64,000 nt of DNA from Roseateles_B flavus (GCF_039872765.1 NZ_JBDPZC010000009.1:124001-188000), one strand, 5' to 3'; numbered from the stretch's first letter, positions 25,161 to 33,840 are shown. A program made the numbers and translations. Notes: generated by a model from the sequence alone, not told the origin.

Positions 25161-27251
25161 TCATGCGGCTGCTCCGATGATGGATCCGATGCGGATCGAG
25201 TGGGTCTCGGGAATCTCGCTGTGGCCCAGCACCTTGAGGCGCGGGGCGGCACGGCGCAGCAGTCGGGCCAGCGGCGCACGGATCAGGTCCGGCACCAGCA
25301 GGCAGGCGGGTACGCCGCGGTCCTCCTGGGCCTGGCTCTGCTCGGCCGCGCTGCGGGCCAGCGTGTCGGCCACGCCGGGGTCCAGCGCGGCGCCATGGGG
25401 GGAGTTCAGGGCCTGGGTGACCAGGCGCTCCAGCTCGGGCTCCAGGGCGATCACGTCCAGCTCCTTCACGGGGCCGTAGATCTGCTGGACGATGGCCGGA
25501 GCGATGTGCACGCGGACGCGGCGGCCCAGCTCGATGGGATCGTTGGTGGCGCCGGCGTTCTCCGCGATGGACTCGACGATGGAGCGCATGTCGCGGATGT
25601 GCACGCCCTCTTCCAGCAGGAACTGGAGAACCTTTTGCAGTGTGGCGATGCCGACCATCTTGGGGATCACGTCTTCGATCAACTGGGGTTGCTGCTTGGT
25701 GAGGTGGTCCACCAGCTGCTGGGCCTCCACACGACCCAGGAGACGGGCCGCGTGAACTTGCATCAAGTGTGAAAGATGGGTGGCAATGACAGTCGAACAA
25801 TCAACGACGGTAAATCCGGCCATTTGGGCCATTTCCCGCTGGCGCTCCTCGATCCAGGTCGCGGGCAGGCCGAAGGCGGGGTCGGTGGTGGCGGTGCCGA
25901 TCAGCTTCTGCGTGGCATGGCCGGGGTTGATGGCGAGCCACATGCCGGGATAGGCCTCGGCCTCGCCGATGACGGCGCCGCGCAGGATCAGGCGGTACTG
26001 ACTGGGGCGCAGCTCGAGGTTGTCGCGGATGTGCACGGCCGGCGGCAGGAAGCCCACCTCCTGCGCGAACTTGCGGCGCACGCCCTTGATGCGCGAGAGC
26101 AGGTCGCCCTCCTTGGTCTTGTCCACGAGGGTGATCAGCCGGTAGCCGACCTCCAGGCCCAGCACATCCACTGGCTGCAGGTCGTCCCAGCTGGCCTCTG
26201 CATTGGCCTCGGGCGGCGGAGGCGGCATCTGTTCGGCCTTGGCTTCCTGCGCCAGCTGCTCCTTGCGCTTGAGCCACCAGGCCAGGTAGCCCAGGCCGGA
26301 CGCGATCAGCAGGAAGACCACATGCGGCATGCCCGGGATCAGGCCCAGCATGCCGATGACGCCGGCGGTGATGGACAGGCTCTTGGCCGAGCCAAAGACC
26401 TGGCGTCCGATCATGGTGCCGATGTCCTTGTCCTTGCCGACGCGCGACACGACCATGGCGGCAGCAACGGAGATCAGCAGGGCCGGCACCTGGGCCACCA
26501 GCGCGTCACCGACGGCCAGCAGGATGTAGGAATCGGCCGCCTGGCCGGCGGACAGGCCGTGCTGGACCACGCCAATGATGAAGCCGCCGATGATGTTGAT
26601 GAAGAGGATCAGGATGCCCGCCACGGCATCACCGCGCACGAACTTGCTGGCACCGTCCATGGAGCCGAAGAAGTCGGCTTCGTCGCTGAGCTCGGCGCGG
26701 CGGCGCTTGGCTTCCTTCTCGTCGATCAGGCCGGCGTTGAGGTCGGCATCGACCGCCATCTGCTTGCCGGGCATGGCATCCAGGGTGAAGCGCGCCCCGA
26801 CCTCGGCGATGCGCTCCGCACCCTTGGTCACCACGATGAAGTTGATCACCACCAGGATGGCGAACACGATCAGGCCGACGGCAAAGTTGCCGCCGATCAG
26901 GAAGTGGCCGAAGGACTCGATCACGCGGCCCGCCGCACCCGTGCCGGTGTGGCCCTGCAGCAGCACCACGCGGGTGGAGGCCACGTTCAGCGAGAGGCGC
27001 ATCAGCGTGGTCAGCAGCAGCACCGTGGGGAAGGCCGCGAAGTCCAGCGGCTTGAGCATGTGCGCCGCCACCATCATCACCATCACAGCCATGGCGATGT
27101 TGAAGGTGAACAGCAGGTCCAGCACGAAGGGCGGCAGCGGCAGCACCATCATGGACAGGATCATGATGATGGCGATGGGCGCGCCCAGGGCGCCGACGAT
27201 CTGCGCGCGCGGGCCGAGCATGGCCTGCAGTTGAGCCATCAGGGCGTTCAT
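25161..27251 (-). CDS. flhA: Flagellar export gate protein FlhA
   Basis: Large subunit of the type III export gate, 696 residues. About eight transmembrane segments lie in residues 15-330, beginning GAPIAIIMILSMMVLPLPPF. The FHIPEP-family signature region includes LLTTLMRLSLNVASTRVVLL and FVIVTKGAERIAEVGARFTL-type sequence; AELSDEADFFGSMDGASKFV is the conserved cytoplasmic loop (FHIPEP). The C-terminal domain (about 360-696) docks chaperone-substrate complexes and contains GFLPPAVHIRDNLEL. The start overlaps the flhB stop by four bases, so translation is likely coupled. Confidence 0.97.
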   Translation of the reverse strand: MNALMAQLQAMLGPRAQIVGALGAPIAIIMILSMMVLPLPPFVLDLLFTFNIAMAVMVMMVAAHMLKPLDFAAFPTVLLLTTLMRLSLNVASTRVVLLQGHTGTGAAGRVIESFGHFLIGGNFAVGLIVFAILVVINFIVVTKGAERIAEVGARFTLDAMPGKQMAVDADLNAGLIDEKEAKRRRAELSDEADFFGSMDGASKFVRGDAVAGILILFINIIGGFIIGVVQHGLSAGQAADSYILLAVGDALVAQVPALLISVAAAMVVSRVGKDKDIGTMIGRQVFGSAKSLSITAGVIGMLGLIPGMPHVVFLLIASGLGYLAWWLKRKEQLAQEAKAEQMPPPPPEANAEASWDDLQPVDVLGLEVGYRLITLVDKTKEGDLLSRIKGVRRKFAQEVGFLPPAVHIRDNLELRPSQYRLILRGAVIGEAEAYPGMWLAINPGHATQKLIGTATTDPAFGLPATWIEERQREMAQMAGFTVVDCSTVIATHLSHLMQVHAARLLGRVEAQQLVDHLTKQQPQLIEDVIPKMVGIATLQKVLQFLLEEGVHIRDMRSIVESIAENAGATNDPIELGRRVRVHIAPAIVQQIYGPVKELDVIALEPELERLVTQALNSPHGAALDPGVADTLARSAAEQSQAQEDRGVPACLLVPDLIRAPLARLLRRAAPRLKVLGHSEIPETHSIRIGSIIGAAA

Positions 27252-28426
27252 GCCTCATCCTCCAGAAGATCGGCATCGGCGGGGCGATGCGGCTTGTTGT
27301 GCGGGTCCAGCTCGGGCGGCACCTGCGGATCCGGCATCTGCGTGGGGGCTTGACCCTGGCCGGCCATCGCGGCCTTGAGCTGGTACACATAGGCCAGCAC
27401 CTGGGCCACGGCGGCGAACAGGGCGGCGGGGATCTCGCGGTCCACCTCGGCGTGGGCGTAGAGGGCGCGGGCGAGCATGGGGGATTGCAGCACCGGGACC
27501 TTGGAGTCCTTGGCCAGGTCGCGGATGCGCAAGGCCAGCAGGTCCGTGCCCTTGGCCACGACCTTGGGCGCGGCCATGCTGCCCTCTTCGTACTTGAGCG
27601 CCACGGCGTAGTGGGTGGGATTCATCACCACCAGGTCGGCGGTGGGCACGGCGGCCATCATGCGGCGCTTGGCCATCTCGCGCATGCGGGCCCGCATCTT
27701 GCCTTTCATCTCGAGGTTGCCCTCGATCTCCTTCATTTCCTGCTTGGCCTCTTCGCGGCTCATGCGCAGGCGCTTGAGGTAGAGATGGCGCTGCAGCGGG
27801 ACGTCGATGATGGCGAACAGGGCCAGCGCCAGGCCCAGCAGGGCCAGGCCCTGCATCAGCTGCTGGCCGGCGTAGGCAATGGCGCTGGGCAGGGGCACGG
27901 ACATGATGCCCACATAGGCCGAGATGCGGTCGCGCAGCACCATGGCGCCCACGCCGCCGAGCAGCAGGGCCAGCAGCACGGCCTTGAGCGCCTGGCCCAG
28001 CTGCTGCCACTGGAACAAGCGCGCGATGCCCTGCAAGGGATTGAGGTGCTCGAAGCGCGGCGTGAGCGGCTTGAGGGTCCAGTTCCAGCCGCCGGCAGCC
28101 ACATTGGCGGCCACGGCGACCAGCATCAGCAAGCCGCAGATGGGCAGCAGGAACAGCAGCGCCTGCATCGTGAGTTCACCCAGGCGCTCGCCCATGAAGC
28201 CGGGGCGCTGCAGCAGCTGGGCGTCGAAGCGCAGGCCGTGCTGGATCATCTTCTGCAGCCAGTCCAGGGCCTGGGGCGCACCGGCGGACAGCAGGGCGCC
28301 GGCGCTGACCAGCATGGCGAAGTGCGGCAGGTCACGCGAGCGCGGCAGCTGGCCCTCGGCCCGAGATCGTTGGATCTTCTTGGCCGATGCCGGTAAGTTG
28401 CGGTCCTGTGCGTCTTGGTCTGCCAT
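27248..28426 (-). CDS. flhB: Flagellar export switch protein FlhB
   Basis: Substrate-specificity switch of the export gate, 392 residues. Four membrane segments lie at about 35-210. The cytoplasmic domain has the autocleavage motif NPTH at 269-272, followed by YAVALKYEEG and APKVVAKGTDLLALRIRDLA. Cleavage between Asn269 and Pro270 allows the change from hook to filament export. The N-terminus contains the typical DRNLPASAKKIQRSRAEGQL. The last 40 residues are Pro-rich and variable. It is the first gene of flhB-flhA-flhF-flhG-fliA, with a sigma-28-like promoter upstream. Confidence 0.97.
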   Translation of the reverse strand: MADQDAQDRNLPASAKKIQRSRAEGQLPRSRDLPHFAMLVSAGALLSAGAPQALDWLQKMIQHGLRFDAQLLQRPGFMGERLGELTMQALLFLLPICGLLMLVAVAANVAAGGWNWTLKPLTPRFEHLNPLQGIARLFQWQQLGQALKAVLLALLLGGVGAMVLRDRISAYVGIMSVPLPSAIAYAGQQLMQGLALLGLALALFAIIDVPLQRHLYLKRLRMSREEAKQEMKEIEGNLEMKGKMRARMREMAKRRMMAAVPTADLVVMNPTHYAVALKYEEGSMAAPKVVAKGTDLLALRIRDLAKDSKVPVLQSPMLARALYAHAEVDREIPAALFAAVAQVLAYVYQLKAAMAGQGQAPTQMPDPQVPPELDPHNKPHRPADADLLEDEA

Positions 28427-28468
28427 GGCGTAGTGCCGCCGGACGGGACGGTCCGGGGGATGGCGACA

Positions 28469-28496
28469 TTCTTGGCCGTAGGCCGGGGAAACTTAA
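28469..28496 (-). promoter_or_regulatory. Putative sigma-28 promoter for flhBA operon
   Basis: On the - strand, TTAAGTTT, 12 bases, then GCCAAGAA (six of eight to GCCGATAA). It ends 43 bases before the flhB start. The 12-base spacer is one longer than ideal but equals that of the fliC1 promoter. If active, FliA would feed back on its own operon. FlhDC control from another site is also expected. Confidence 0.45.
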
Positions 28497-28608
28497 GCCG
28501 GATAAGCAGGGGGAAAGGGGCGGTCATTCCCGCCAGCGCCGTGCTGCGGGGCGCACTGCAGCGGCCGACGTGTCAACGGCCTCGCCAGCACCGCGAAGTC
28601 ATGGGCAC

Positions 28609-28646
28609 AAACAAAAAGCCCGCCGGTGCATCGCACACAGCGGGCT
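28609..28646 (-). terminator. Rho-independent terminator after cheZ
   Basis: Read on the - strand, AGCCCGC, a 16-base loop and GCGGGCT are followed by TTTTTGTTTG. It lies 56 bases past the cheZ stop and so separates the flhD-cheZ unit from flhBA. Confidence 0.75.
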
Positions 28647-28701
28647 GTGGAAGGTCCGGCGCCACCTGATGTGGCCGGCCGGGCCGGAGGACAACAAAGG
28701 G

Positions 28702-29337
28702 TCAGAAGCCCAGGCTGGCCAGCAGGTCGTCGACCTCGCTCTGGTTGGCTACGACGTCGGTGCGACCTTCCGGATTCACGACCGGACCCTGCAGGATGTT
28801 GGGGTCCACCTTCTCGCGCTGTTCGGGCGGCACCACCTGCACCAGCAGCTTGACCAGACTGTCTTCGAGGTCATTGGCCAGGGTCACCACCTTGGCGACC
28901 ACCTGACCGGTCAGATCGTGGAAGTCCTGGGACAGCATGATGTCCGTCAGGTGCTGGTCGATGTGGGCGGTGGAGTCCTCGACCTGCTTGACGAAATTGA
29001 AGACAGCGCCCGAGGCCACGGCCTTGACCGGGTCCGCCGTGATGGCCTTGGCCATCTCCGCCGTCGCGGCCGAGATCTTGGCGTGCTCGCTCTTGGCCTG
29101 GTCCACCGAGTTCAGCACCTTGTTGGCGGCCTCGGCGGTCTTGTTGGCGATGTAGGTGAGGCGGCTGCGCGCGTCGGGCAGGCCGTCGGTGGCGGTCTGG
29201 AGCTTGGGCATCACGCCCAGCTGCTGCATGGTGTCGTGCAGGACCCGCGTGATGGTGCCCAGTTGCTGGAACACCTCCGGCGAGACCATCAGGGGGTCAG
29301 TACCTGCGCCCAGCTTGGTGAAATCTTCGGCTTTCAT
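28702..29337 (-). CDS. cheZ: CheY-P phosphatase CheZ
   Basis: Dephosphorylates CheY-P and thereby ends the turning signal. 211 residues. The active site QDFHDLTGQ has Asp141 and Gln145, equal to Asp143/Gln147 of the enterobacterial protein. The C-terminal CheY-binding peptide NQSEVDDLLASLGF is intact, joined by a flexible Pro-rich linker. Long helices at 20-170 form the expected four-helix bundle dimer. I chose the ATG at 29337 (GGGAGAAGGCC just before) over an in-frame TTG at 29352 inside cheY. Eleven bases separate it from cheY. Confidence 0.96.
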   Translation of the reverse strand: MKAEDFTKLGAGTDPLMVSPEVFQQLGTITRVLHDTMQQLGVMPKLQTATDGLPDARSRLTYIANKTAEAANKVLNSVDQAKSEHAKISAATAEMAKAITADPVKAVASGAVFNFVKQVEDSTAHIDQHLTDIMLSQDFHDLTGQVVAKVVTLANDLEDSLVKLLVQVVPPEQREKVDPNILQGPVVNPEGRTDVVANQSEVDDLLASLGF

Positions 29338-29348
29338 GGCCTTCTCCC

Positions 29349-29741
29349 TCAAGCGGCCGCGGCCAGCTTCTGCATGATCTTCTGCACCTTCTCTTCCAGC
29401 GTCGCCTTGGTGAAGGGTTTGACGATGTAGCCGGCGGCGCCACTCTGGGCGGCCAGCACGATGTCTTCCTTGCGCGCTTCGGCGGTCACCATCAGCACCG
29501 GCAGGTGCTTCAGCGAGGCGTCTTCCTTGATGGCCTTGAGCAGCTCGAAGCCCGTCATATTGGGCATGTTGATGTCGCTCACCACAAAGTCGAACTTGCC
29601 GTTCTTCAGCATGTTCAGGGCCTCGACGCCATCCTCAGCCTCTTCGGCATTGTTGTAGCCGATCTCCTTCAGCAGACCGCGCACGATGCGGCGCATGGTC
29701 GAGAAGTCATCGACGATCAGAAATTTCATATCAGTGCTCAT
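29349..29741 (-). CDS. cheY: Chemotaxis response regulator CheY (copy 1)
   Basis: Single receiver domain of 130 residues. Active-site residues are in place: Asp11/Asp12, phosphoacceptor Asp56 (FDFVVSDINMPNM), Thr86 (LMVTAEARKED) and Lys108 (YIVKPFTKAT). It is close to the enterobacterial CheY that binds FliM. It sits next to cheZ after motAB, as in many betaproteobacteria. A second CheY lies by cheA (60958). This copy, with its cheZ neighbour, is the better candidate for the motor-binding one. Confidence 0.96.
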   Translation of the reverse strand: MSTDMKFLIVDDFSTMRRIVRGLLKEIGYNNAEEAEDGVEALNMLKNGKFDFVVSDINMPNMTGFELLKAIKEDASLKHLPVLMVTAEARKEDIVLAAQSGAAGYIVKPFTKATLEEKVQKIMQKLAAAA

Positions 29742-29845
29742 GGCGTTCCTCGCAAGGGGCTTGAGGGCTGGTCGAACCTGGTTCCTGCAGCGGGCCTGAC
29801 CGGCGGTGGCGAGGGCCTGCTGCGACGGGACGTTTCAACGCTTCT

Positions 29846-30772
29846 TTACGGTTTCTCGGCCGCTGATGCTGCATTGTCGGCCGGTTCGTCCTCGTTGTCC
29901 GGCAGATTTTTCAGCACCGCGTCTTCCGCATCACGGTTCATCACGATGATGCTGATCCGGCGGTTGATCGGGCTTCGGGGATCGTCGGGCTCCAGCAGCT
30001 TGCTCGCCGCCAGGCCCTGCACACGCAGCACCCGCGACTCCGGCAATCCCCCGGACAGCAACTCCCGCCTGGAAGCGTTGGCACGGTCCGCCGACAGCTC
30101 CCAGTTGCTGTATCCCCGCTCGCCCCCCGAGAAGGGCTGAGCATCAGTATGCCCCTCCAGCGTCAGGCGGTTGGGCACCTCCGCGAGGACGGCGCCAAGT
30201 TCGCGAAGTAGTTCTCGCATATAGGGTTTGACCACGGCGCTGCCGCTGTCGAACATGGGACGGTTGTTCTCGTCGACGATCTGGATGCGCAGGCCCTCGC
30301 GTGTCATTTCGAGACGGATCTGCCCCCCCAGTGATGCCAGGGAGGGGTTGTTGGCCAGCACCTCCTTGATCTTGTCCTTGAGCTCCTGCAGGCGGGTGCG
30401 CTCGGCACGGCGCTGCTCCTCCTTCAGGGCACGCAGGTTGATGGTGTGGCGCGGGGCGTCGACATCACCGGCCTTGACCTGGCCCGTCTGGCGGGTCAGG
30501 TCTTGCCCCCCGCCCTTGATCACGTGCGATGAATCACCCGAGCCCGAGCCGCCGCTCAAGGCCACCTTCAGCGGCGAGGAGAAGTAGTCGGCAATGCCTT
30601 TCTTGTCGCCCTCCGTCGTGGAGCCCAGCAGCCACATCAGCAGGAAGAAGGCCATCATGGCCGTCACGAAGTCGGCATAGGCGATCTTCCACGCGCCACC
30701 ATGGGCGCCATGGCCGCCCTTCTTGATCTTCTTGATGATGATGGGCTGGAGCTTCTTGGCGTCACCGGCCAT
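29846..30772 (-). CDS. motB: Flagellar stator protein MotB
   Basis: Stator subunit anchored to peptidoglycan, 308 residues. The single transmembrane helix follows AWKIAYADFVTAMMAFFLLM, in which Asp34 is the essential proton-binding residue. A plug/linker region follows, and then an OmpA-like domain with LEGHTDAQPFSGG and NWELSADRANASRREL. Consistent with a proton-driven stator. It is 45 bases after motA. The gap to cheY is 104 bases. Confidence 0.96.
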   Translation of the reverse strand: MAGDAKKLQPIIIKKIKKGGHGAHGGAWKIAYADFVTAMMAFFLLMWLLGSTTEGDKKGIADYFSSPLKVALSGGSGSGDSSHVIKGGGQDLTRQTGQVKAGDVDAPRHTINLRALKEEQRRAERTRLQELKDKIKEVLANNPSLASLGGQIRLEMTREGLRIQIVDENNRPMFDSGSAVVKPYMRELLRELGAVLAEVPNRLTLEGHTDAQPFSGGERGYSNWELSADRANASRRELLSGGLPESRVLRVQGLAASKLLEPDDPRSPINRRISIIVMNRDAEDAVLKNLPDNEDEPADNAASAAEKP

Positions 30773-30817
30773 GGTGCTGCCCTCCCCTGGCGTTGGCAGG
30801 CATCGAGGAACTCAGCC

Positions 30818-31678
30818 TCATTTCTTGCCCTTCACGTGGCTCTCGAGTTCGGTGAAGCTGGGGCGGTCGCCCGAGTACAGCACCTTGCGGCCGAACTCGA
30901 TGGCCACCTGCGGCGCATAGCCCTGCATGCTGGCCAGCAGGGTGGTCTTGATGCACTGCAGCTCCTTGCCGGCGTCCTCCACCTTCTGCTCCAGCAGGCC
31001 GGCCAGCGGCTCCGCGAAACCATAGGCCAGCAGAATGCCGAGGAAGGTACCGACCAGGGCCGAGCCGATCATGCCGCCCAGCACGGCCGGGGGCTGGCCC
31101 ACCGAGCCCATGGTGTTCACCACACCCAGCACGGCGGCCACGATGCCGAAGGCCGGCAGGCCGCCTGCCAGGCGATTGAGGGCTGCCACGGCGGCATGCT
31201 CTTCCTGGTGGTGGGTTTCGATCTCGGCGTCCATCAGGGACTCGATCTCATGGGCGTTGAGATTGCCCGAGACCATCATGCGCAGGTAGTCGGTGATGAA
31301 CTCGGTCACGTGGTGGTCGTTGCCCACCGTCGGGTACTTCTGGAACAGGGGCGAGCTGTGCGGGTCCTCGACGTCCTTCTCGATGGACATCAGGCCCTCC
31401 TTGCGGGCCTTCTGGAGGATGTCGTACATGAGCGCCAGCAGCTCCATGTAGCGCGCCTTGCTGAACTTGCTGCCCTTGAAGCACATGCCCAGGCCCTTCA
31501 TGGCGCCCTTGACCACCTTCATCTGGTTGTTGGCCAGGAAGGCGCCGAAGGCGGCCCCGAAGATGGTGATGAACTCGAAGGGCAGTGCATGCAGCACGAC
31601 GCCGATATTGCCTCCGTGCGCGATGAACACGCCGAAGATGCAACCCATGGCAATGAGCCAGCCGACGATGACGAACAT
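30818..31678 (-). CDS. motA: Flagellar stator protein MotA
   Basis: Stator ring subunit, 286 residues, with four membrane segments (starting MFVIVGWLIAMGCIFGVFIA, and the last pair around GIVAAVLGVVNTMGSVGQPP and GSALVGTFLGILLAYGFAEP). The cytoplasmic loop carries the charged residues that touch FliG (around FSKARYMELLALMYDILQKA). Conserved prolines are in VGQPP. Length matches the long MotA of Enterobacteriaceae. A perfect sigma-28 promoter lies 31 bases upstream. Confidence 0.97.
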   Translation of the reverse strand: MFVIVGWLIAMGCIFGVFIAHGGNIGVVLHALPFEFITIFGAAFGAFLANNQMKVVKGAMKGLGMCFKGSKFSKARYMELLALMYDILQKARKEGLMSIEKDVEDPHSSPLFQKYPTVGNDHHVTEFITDYLRMMVSGNLNAHEIESLMDAEIETHHQEEHAAVAALNRLAGGLPAFGIVAAVLGVVNTMGSVGQPPAVLGGMIGSALVGTFLGILLAYGFAEPLAGLLEQKVEDAGKELQCIKTTLLASMQGYAPQVAIEFGRKVLYSGDRPSFTELESHVKGKK

Positions 31679-31708
31679 GGTGTGTGAATGCTGCTGTGTC
31701 TGAAGCCC

Positions 31709-31735
31709 TTATCGGCCATGCGCCCGGGCTCTTGA
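31709..31735 (-). promoter_or_regulatory. Sigma-28 promoter for motAB-cheYZ
   Basis: On the - strand, TCAAGAGC, 11 bases, GCCGATAA. The -10 is a full match to the FliA consensus. It lies between the methyltransferase and motA, so motAB-cheYZ can be expressed late, apart from flhDC. Confidence 0.88.
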
Positions 31736-31802
31736 GCGAGGCCGGTGCACCATCTCCCCGGCGGACCGCCAAGAAGGCACGGCCCGGGCCGATGACGAGG
31801 GT

Positions 31803-32597
31803 TCAGAAACGATAGACATGAACGGAATGACGCCCCGCGAGGGGCTGGTTCAGTATGGCAGGCGTGCCCGGCAGCGGAAAGTCCAGGCTGATCAGCCAGG
31901 CACCGGACTCAAGTTCTGCATGGGCCTTGGCTTCGGCCTGCGCCATGCTTTCGGGCCGCTGGAAGAGGTAGACCAGCTGGTAGCCCGCCCAGGGCTGGGC
32001 CCACATATCCCCCCGCCGGACGCGGGCCCAGGGATGACGCAGCCGGCAGGCCAGGGCCAGCAAGGGGCTCCATTCCACGCCATGGATCTCTGCGGCGGGG
32101 AAACAACGGTGCAGCTCGCGCAGGCCGGCGCCCAGGCCGCAGCCGGCGTCGAGGATGCGGGCCTGGGACGGCAGTTCGACATGGGCGGCCAGGGACGCCA
32201 GCGCGCCGGCAGGCGTCGGGAACAGAGGGGCATCACGCCAGGTGCTGCGCGGGTACATCAGGACCAGCAGCCCCAGAGACAGCAGCCAGCACCAGGCCGG
32301 CAGGCCTGCCAGCCCCTGGTGCAGCAGCAAGGAGGCGGCAAAGCCACCCAGCACCATGAACCGGCGCCAGCGGCGCTCATGCAACCAGGCCAGGCCCGCG
32401 ACCGGCAGCAACGCGCCCACCAGGGCCCACAGTGGTCCCAGCGGCTGAAGCGCCGCCAGCAGCAGCCAGCCCAGCAGCCAGCACAGAAACGCCGACGCCG
32501 GCCACAGCCGGCGGGTCCAGGCGCGCGCCGCCGGCAGCGCCTGCTCGGCGCCCGGCGGCGTGCTCGGGCCAGAGGGTGCTGCCGATCGATCCTGCAT
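31803..32597 (-). CDS. Membrane-associated SAM-dependent methyltransferase-like protein
   Basis: 264 residues with two regions. Residues about 25-105 are hydrophobic, with three or four membrane segments (AFLCWLLGWLLLAALQPLG; LLPVAGLAW; FMVLGGFAASLLLH; WCWLLSLGLLVLMY). Residues about 125-264 form a class I methyltransferase fold with motif I ILDAGCGLGAGLREL and an acidic end to strand 2 in IHGVEWSPLL. The C-terminus (WLISLDFPLPG) fits strands 5-6. I chose the ATG at 32597, 17 bases after the flhC stop, so it is probably translated with flhDC. The substrate is unknown; membrane or envelope linkage is an inference from the N-terminus. Confidence 0.78.
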   Translation of the reverse strand: MQDRSAAPSGPSTPPGAEQALPAARAWTRRLWPASAFLCWLLGWLLLAALQPLGPLWALVGALLPVAGLAWLHERRWRRFMVLGGFAASLLLHQGLAGLPAWCWLLSLGLLVLMYPRSTWRDAPLFPTPAGALASLAAHVELPSQARILDAGCGLGAGLRELHRCFPAAEIHGVEWSPLLALACRLRHPWARVRRGDMWAQPWAGYQLVYLFQRPESMAQAEAKAHAELESGAWLISLDFPLPGTPAILNQPLAGRHSVHVYRF

Positions 32598-32614
32598 CAC
32601 CACCCTGCCCCGAT

Positions 32615-33151
32615 TCAATGCATCTGGATCGCGCCCTGCGCGCGGCCCTTGCCGGCGCGGGCCGGCGGGTTGCACAGGCCGCAAACGTAATGGCGGGAGA
32701 TCTCGTGCGGGTGGGTGACGAAGTGACCGCCGCACTTGCAGCACTTGGTCATGGTCAGCATGCCGTTGTCCACGAACTTCACCAGACGCCAGGCGCGGGT
32801 CACCGACAGCAGCGGCTCCAGCCCCTGGGCCTGCACCTGCTCCAGGTAGAGCTGGTAGGCCTTGATGACCGTGTCGATCTCGTCGATCTCGGCCACCTTG
32901 TTCAGGTATTCATGCACGTTGAGGAACAGCGAGGCATGAATATTGGGCTGCCAGGTCATGAACCAGTCCGTCGAGAAGGGCAGCTGGCCCTTGGACGGCG
33001 ACTTGCCGGAGACTTCCTTGTACAGGCGCAGCAGGCGCTCATACGACAGGTCCGTTTCCGATTCCAGCACCTGCAGGCGGGCACCCAGCTGGATCAGGGT
33101 GACGGCACGCTCGATCTGGCGGGCTTCGGTCAGGATGGACTTGCTGCGCAT
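32615..33151 (-). CDS. flhC: Flagellar master regulator subunit FlhC
   Basis: DNA-binding subunit of the FlhD4C2 activator of early flagellar genes; 178 residues. The zinc-binding cysteines are conserved in position and number: Cys137, Cys140, Cys157 and Cys160 (in TKCCKCGGHF and YVCGLC). FDTDWFMTWQPN-type sequence and SETDLSYERLLRLYKEVSGK are typical of the family. It is separated from flhD by 209 bases carrying a strong hairpin, unlike the tight spacing seen in enterobacteria. Confidence 0.97.
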   Translation of the reverse strand: MRSKSILTEARQIERAVTLIQLGARLQVLESETDLSYERLLRLYKEVSGKSPSKGQLPFSTDWFMTWQPNIHASLFLNVHEYLNKVAEIDEIDTVIKAYQLYLEQVQAQGLEPLLSVTRAWRLVKFVDNGMLTMTKCCKCGGHFVTHPHEISRHYVCGLCNPPARAGKGRAQGAIQMH

Positions 33152-33360
33152 GGTAGGTCTCCAGTCTATTCAAACTACTCGGTTCATCTGGCTTGACATT
33201 CGATCCCGCCCCACGGCGGGCTCGAACGGCGTATTCAAAGGGCCGGCGCCGGGCCGCCCCAAGCCGGCCCCCTTGCAGTTCATATCCGCCCCAGGGCGGC
33301 TATGAACTGCACCCCCTCGGGGGGTGGCCGCCCGTACCCGGGCGACCGGGGGCACACATG
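33152..33360 (-). repeat. GC-rich repeat with long hairpin between flhD and flhC
   Basis: The gap has a perfect inverted repeat: GCAGTTCATA at 33285-33294 and TATGAACTGC at 33301-33310, with CCGCCC/GGGCGG-type pairing inside. Beside it is CACCCCC/GGGGGGTG (33311-33327), and further along GCCGGCGCCGGGC. No T-run follows on the - strand, so it is not a simple terminator. It resembles the GC-rich units in three other gaps of this window. It could change the ratio of FlhD to FlhC by RNA structure or processing. Confidence 0.7.
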
Positions 33361-33687
33361 TCATGCGGCTTCCTGGTGCCGGCCGGCCAGGAGGATGGAG
33401 GCATGCAGCCGGGACACCTGGTCGTTGGCGGCGGCCGGCTTGCCATGGCTGGTCAGCAGGCCCCACACCAGGTCGTCGTCCATGCGGAAGCGGCACAGCA
33501 GGGTGTTGCCGGAGGAGATCTTCATGATCTGGGCCGGAGTCAGGGTGGCGATCAGCGTCGCCGTCTCTTCCGAGATGCCCAGGCGGAACAGGGCCTGCTC
33601 GCGATCGGTGCGGATCAGGCTCTGGGCCAGCATCAGGTACGACAGATTGGCTTCACGGATCTCGGTGAGGATTTGATCGGCATTCAT
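33361..33687 (-). CDS. flhD: Flagellar master regulator subunit FlhD
   Basis: 108-residue partner of FlhC. The helical core is recognisable: EIREANLSYLMLAQSLIRTD, then REQALFRLGISEETATLIAT and TPAQIMKISSGNTLLCRFRM. AGGAG lies before the ATG. First gene of its transcription unit. I found no convincing promoter or operator in the 160 bases upstream. Confidence 0.96.
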   Translation of the reverse strand: MNADQILTEIREANLSYLMLAQSLIRTDREQALFRLGISEETATLIATLTPAQIMKISSGNTLLCRFRMDDDLVWGLLTSHGKPAAANDQVSRLHASILLAGRHQEAA

Positions 33688-33840
33688 GTCGGGCTCCTGT
33701 GTGTCGCTTCAATTGCGTGTCAACGTGAGACGAATTGTGAAGAGCACAACTGGAACGAAACATCAGCCCATTTCCGTCGATGAAGTCCCGGTATTTCTCA
33801 GCCGCTTGTCAGGCAAATTCCTACAAGCCTGTCGGCCGAA

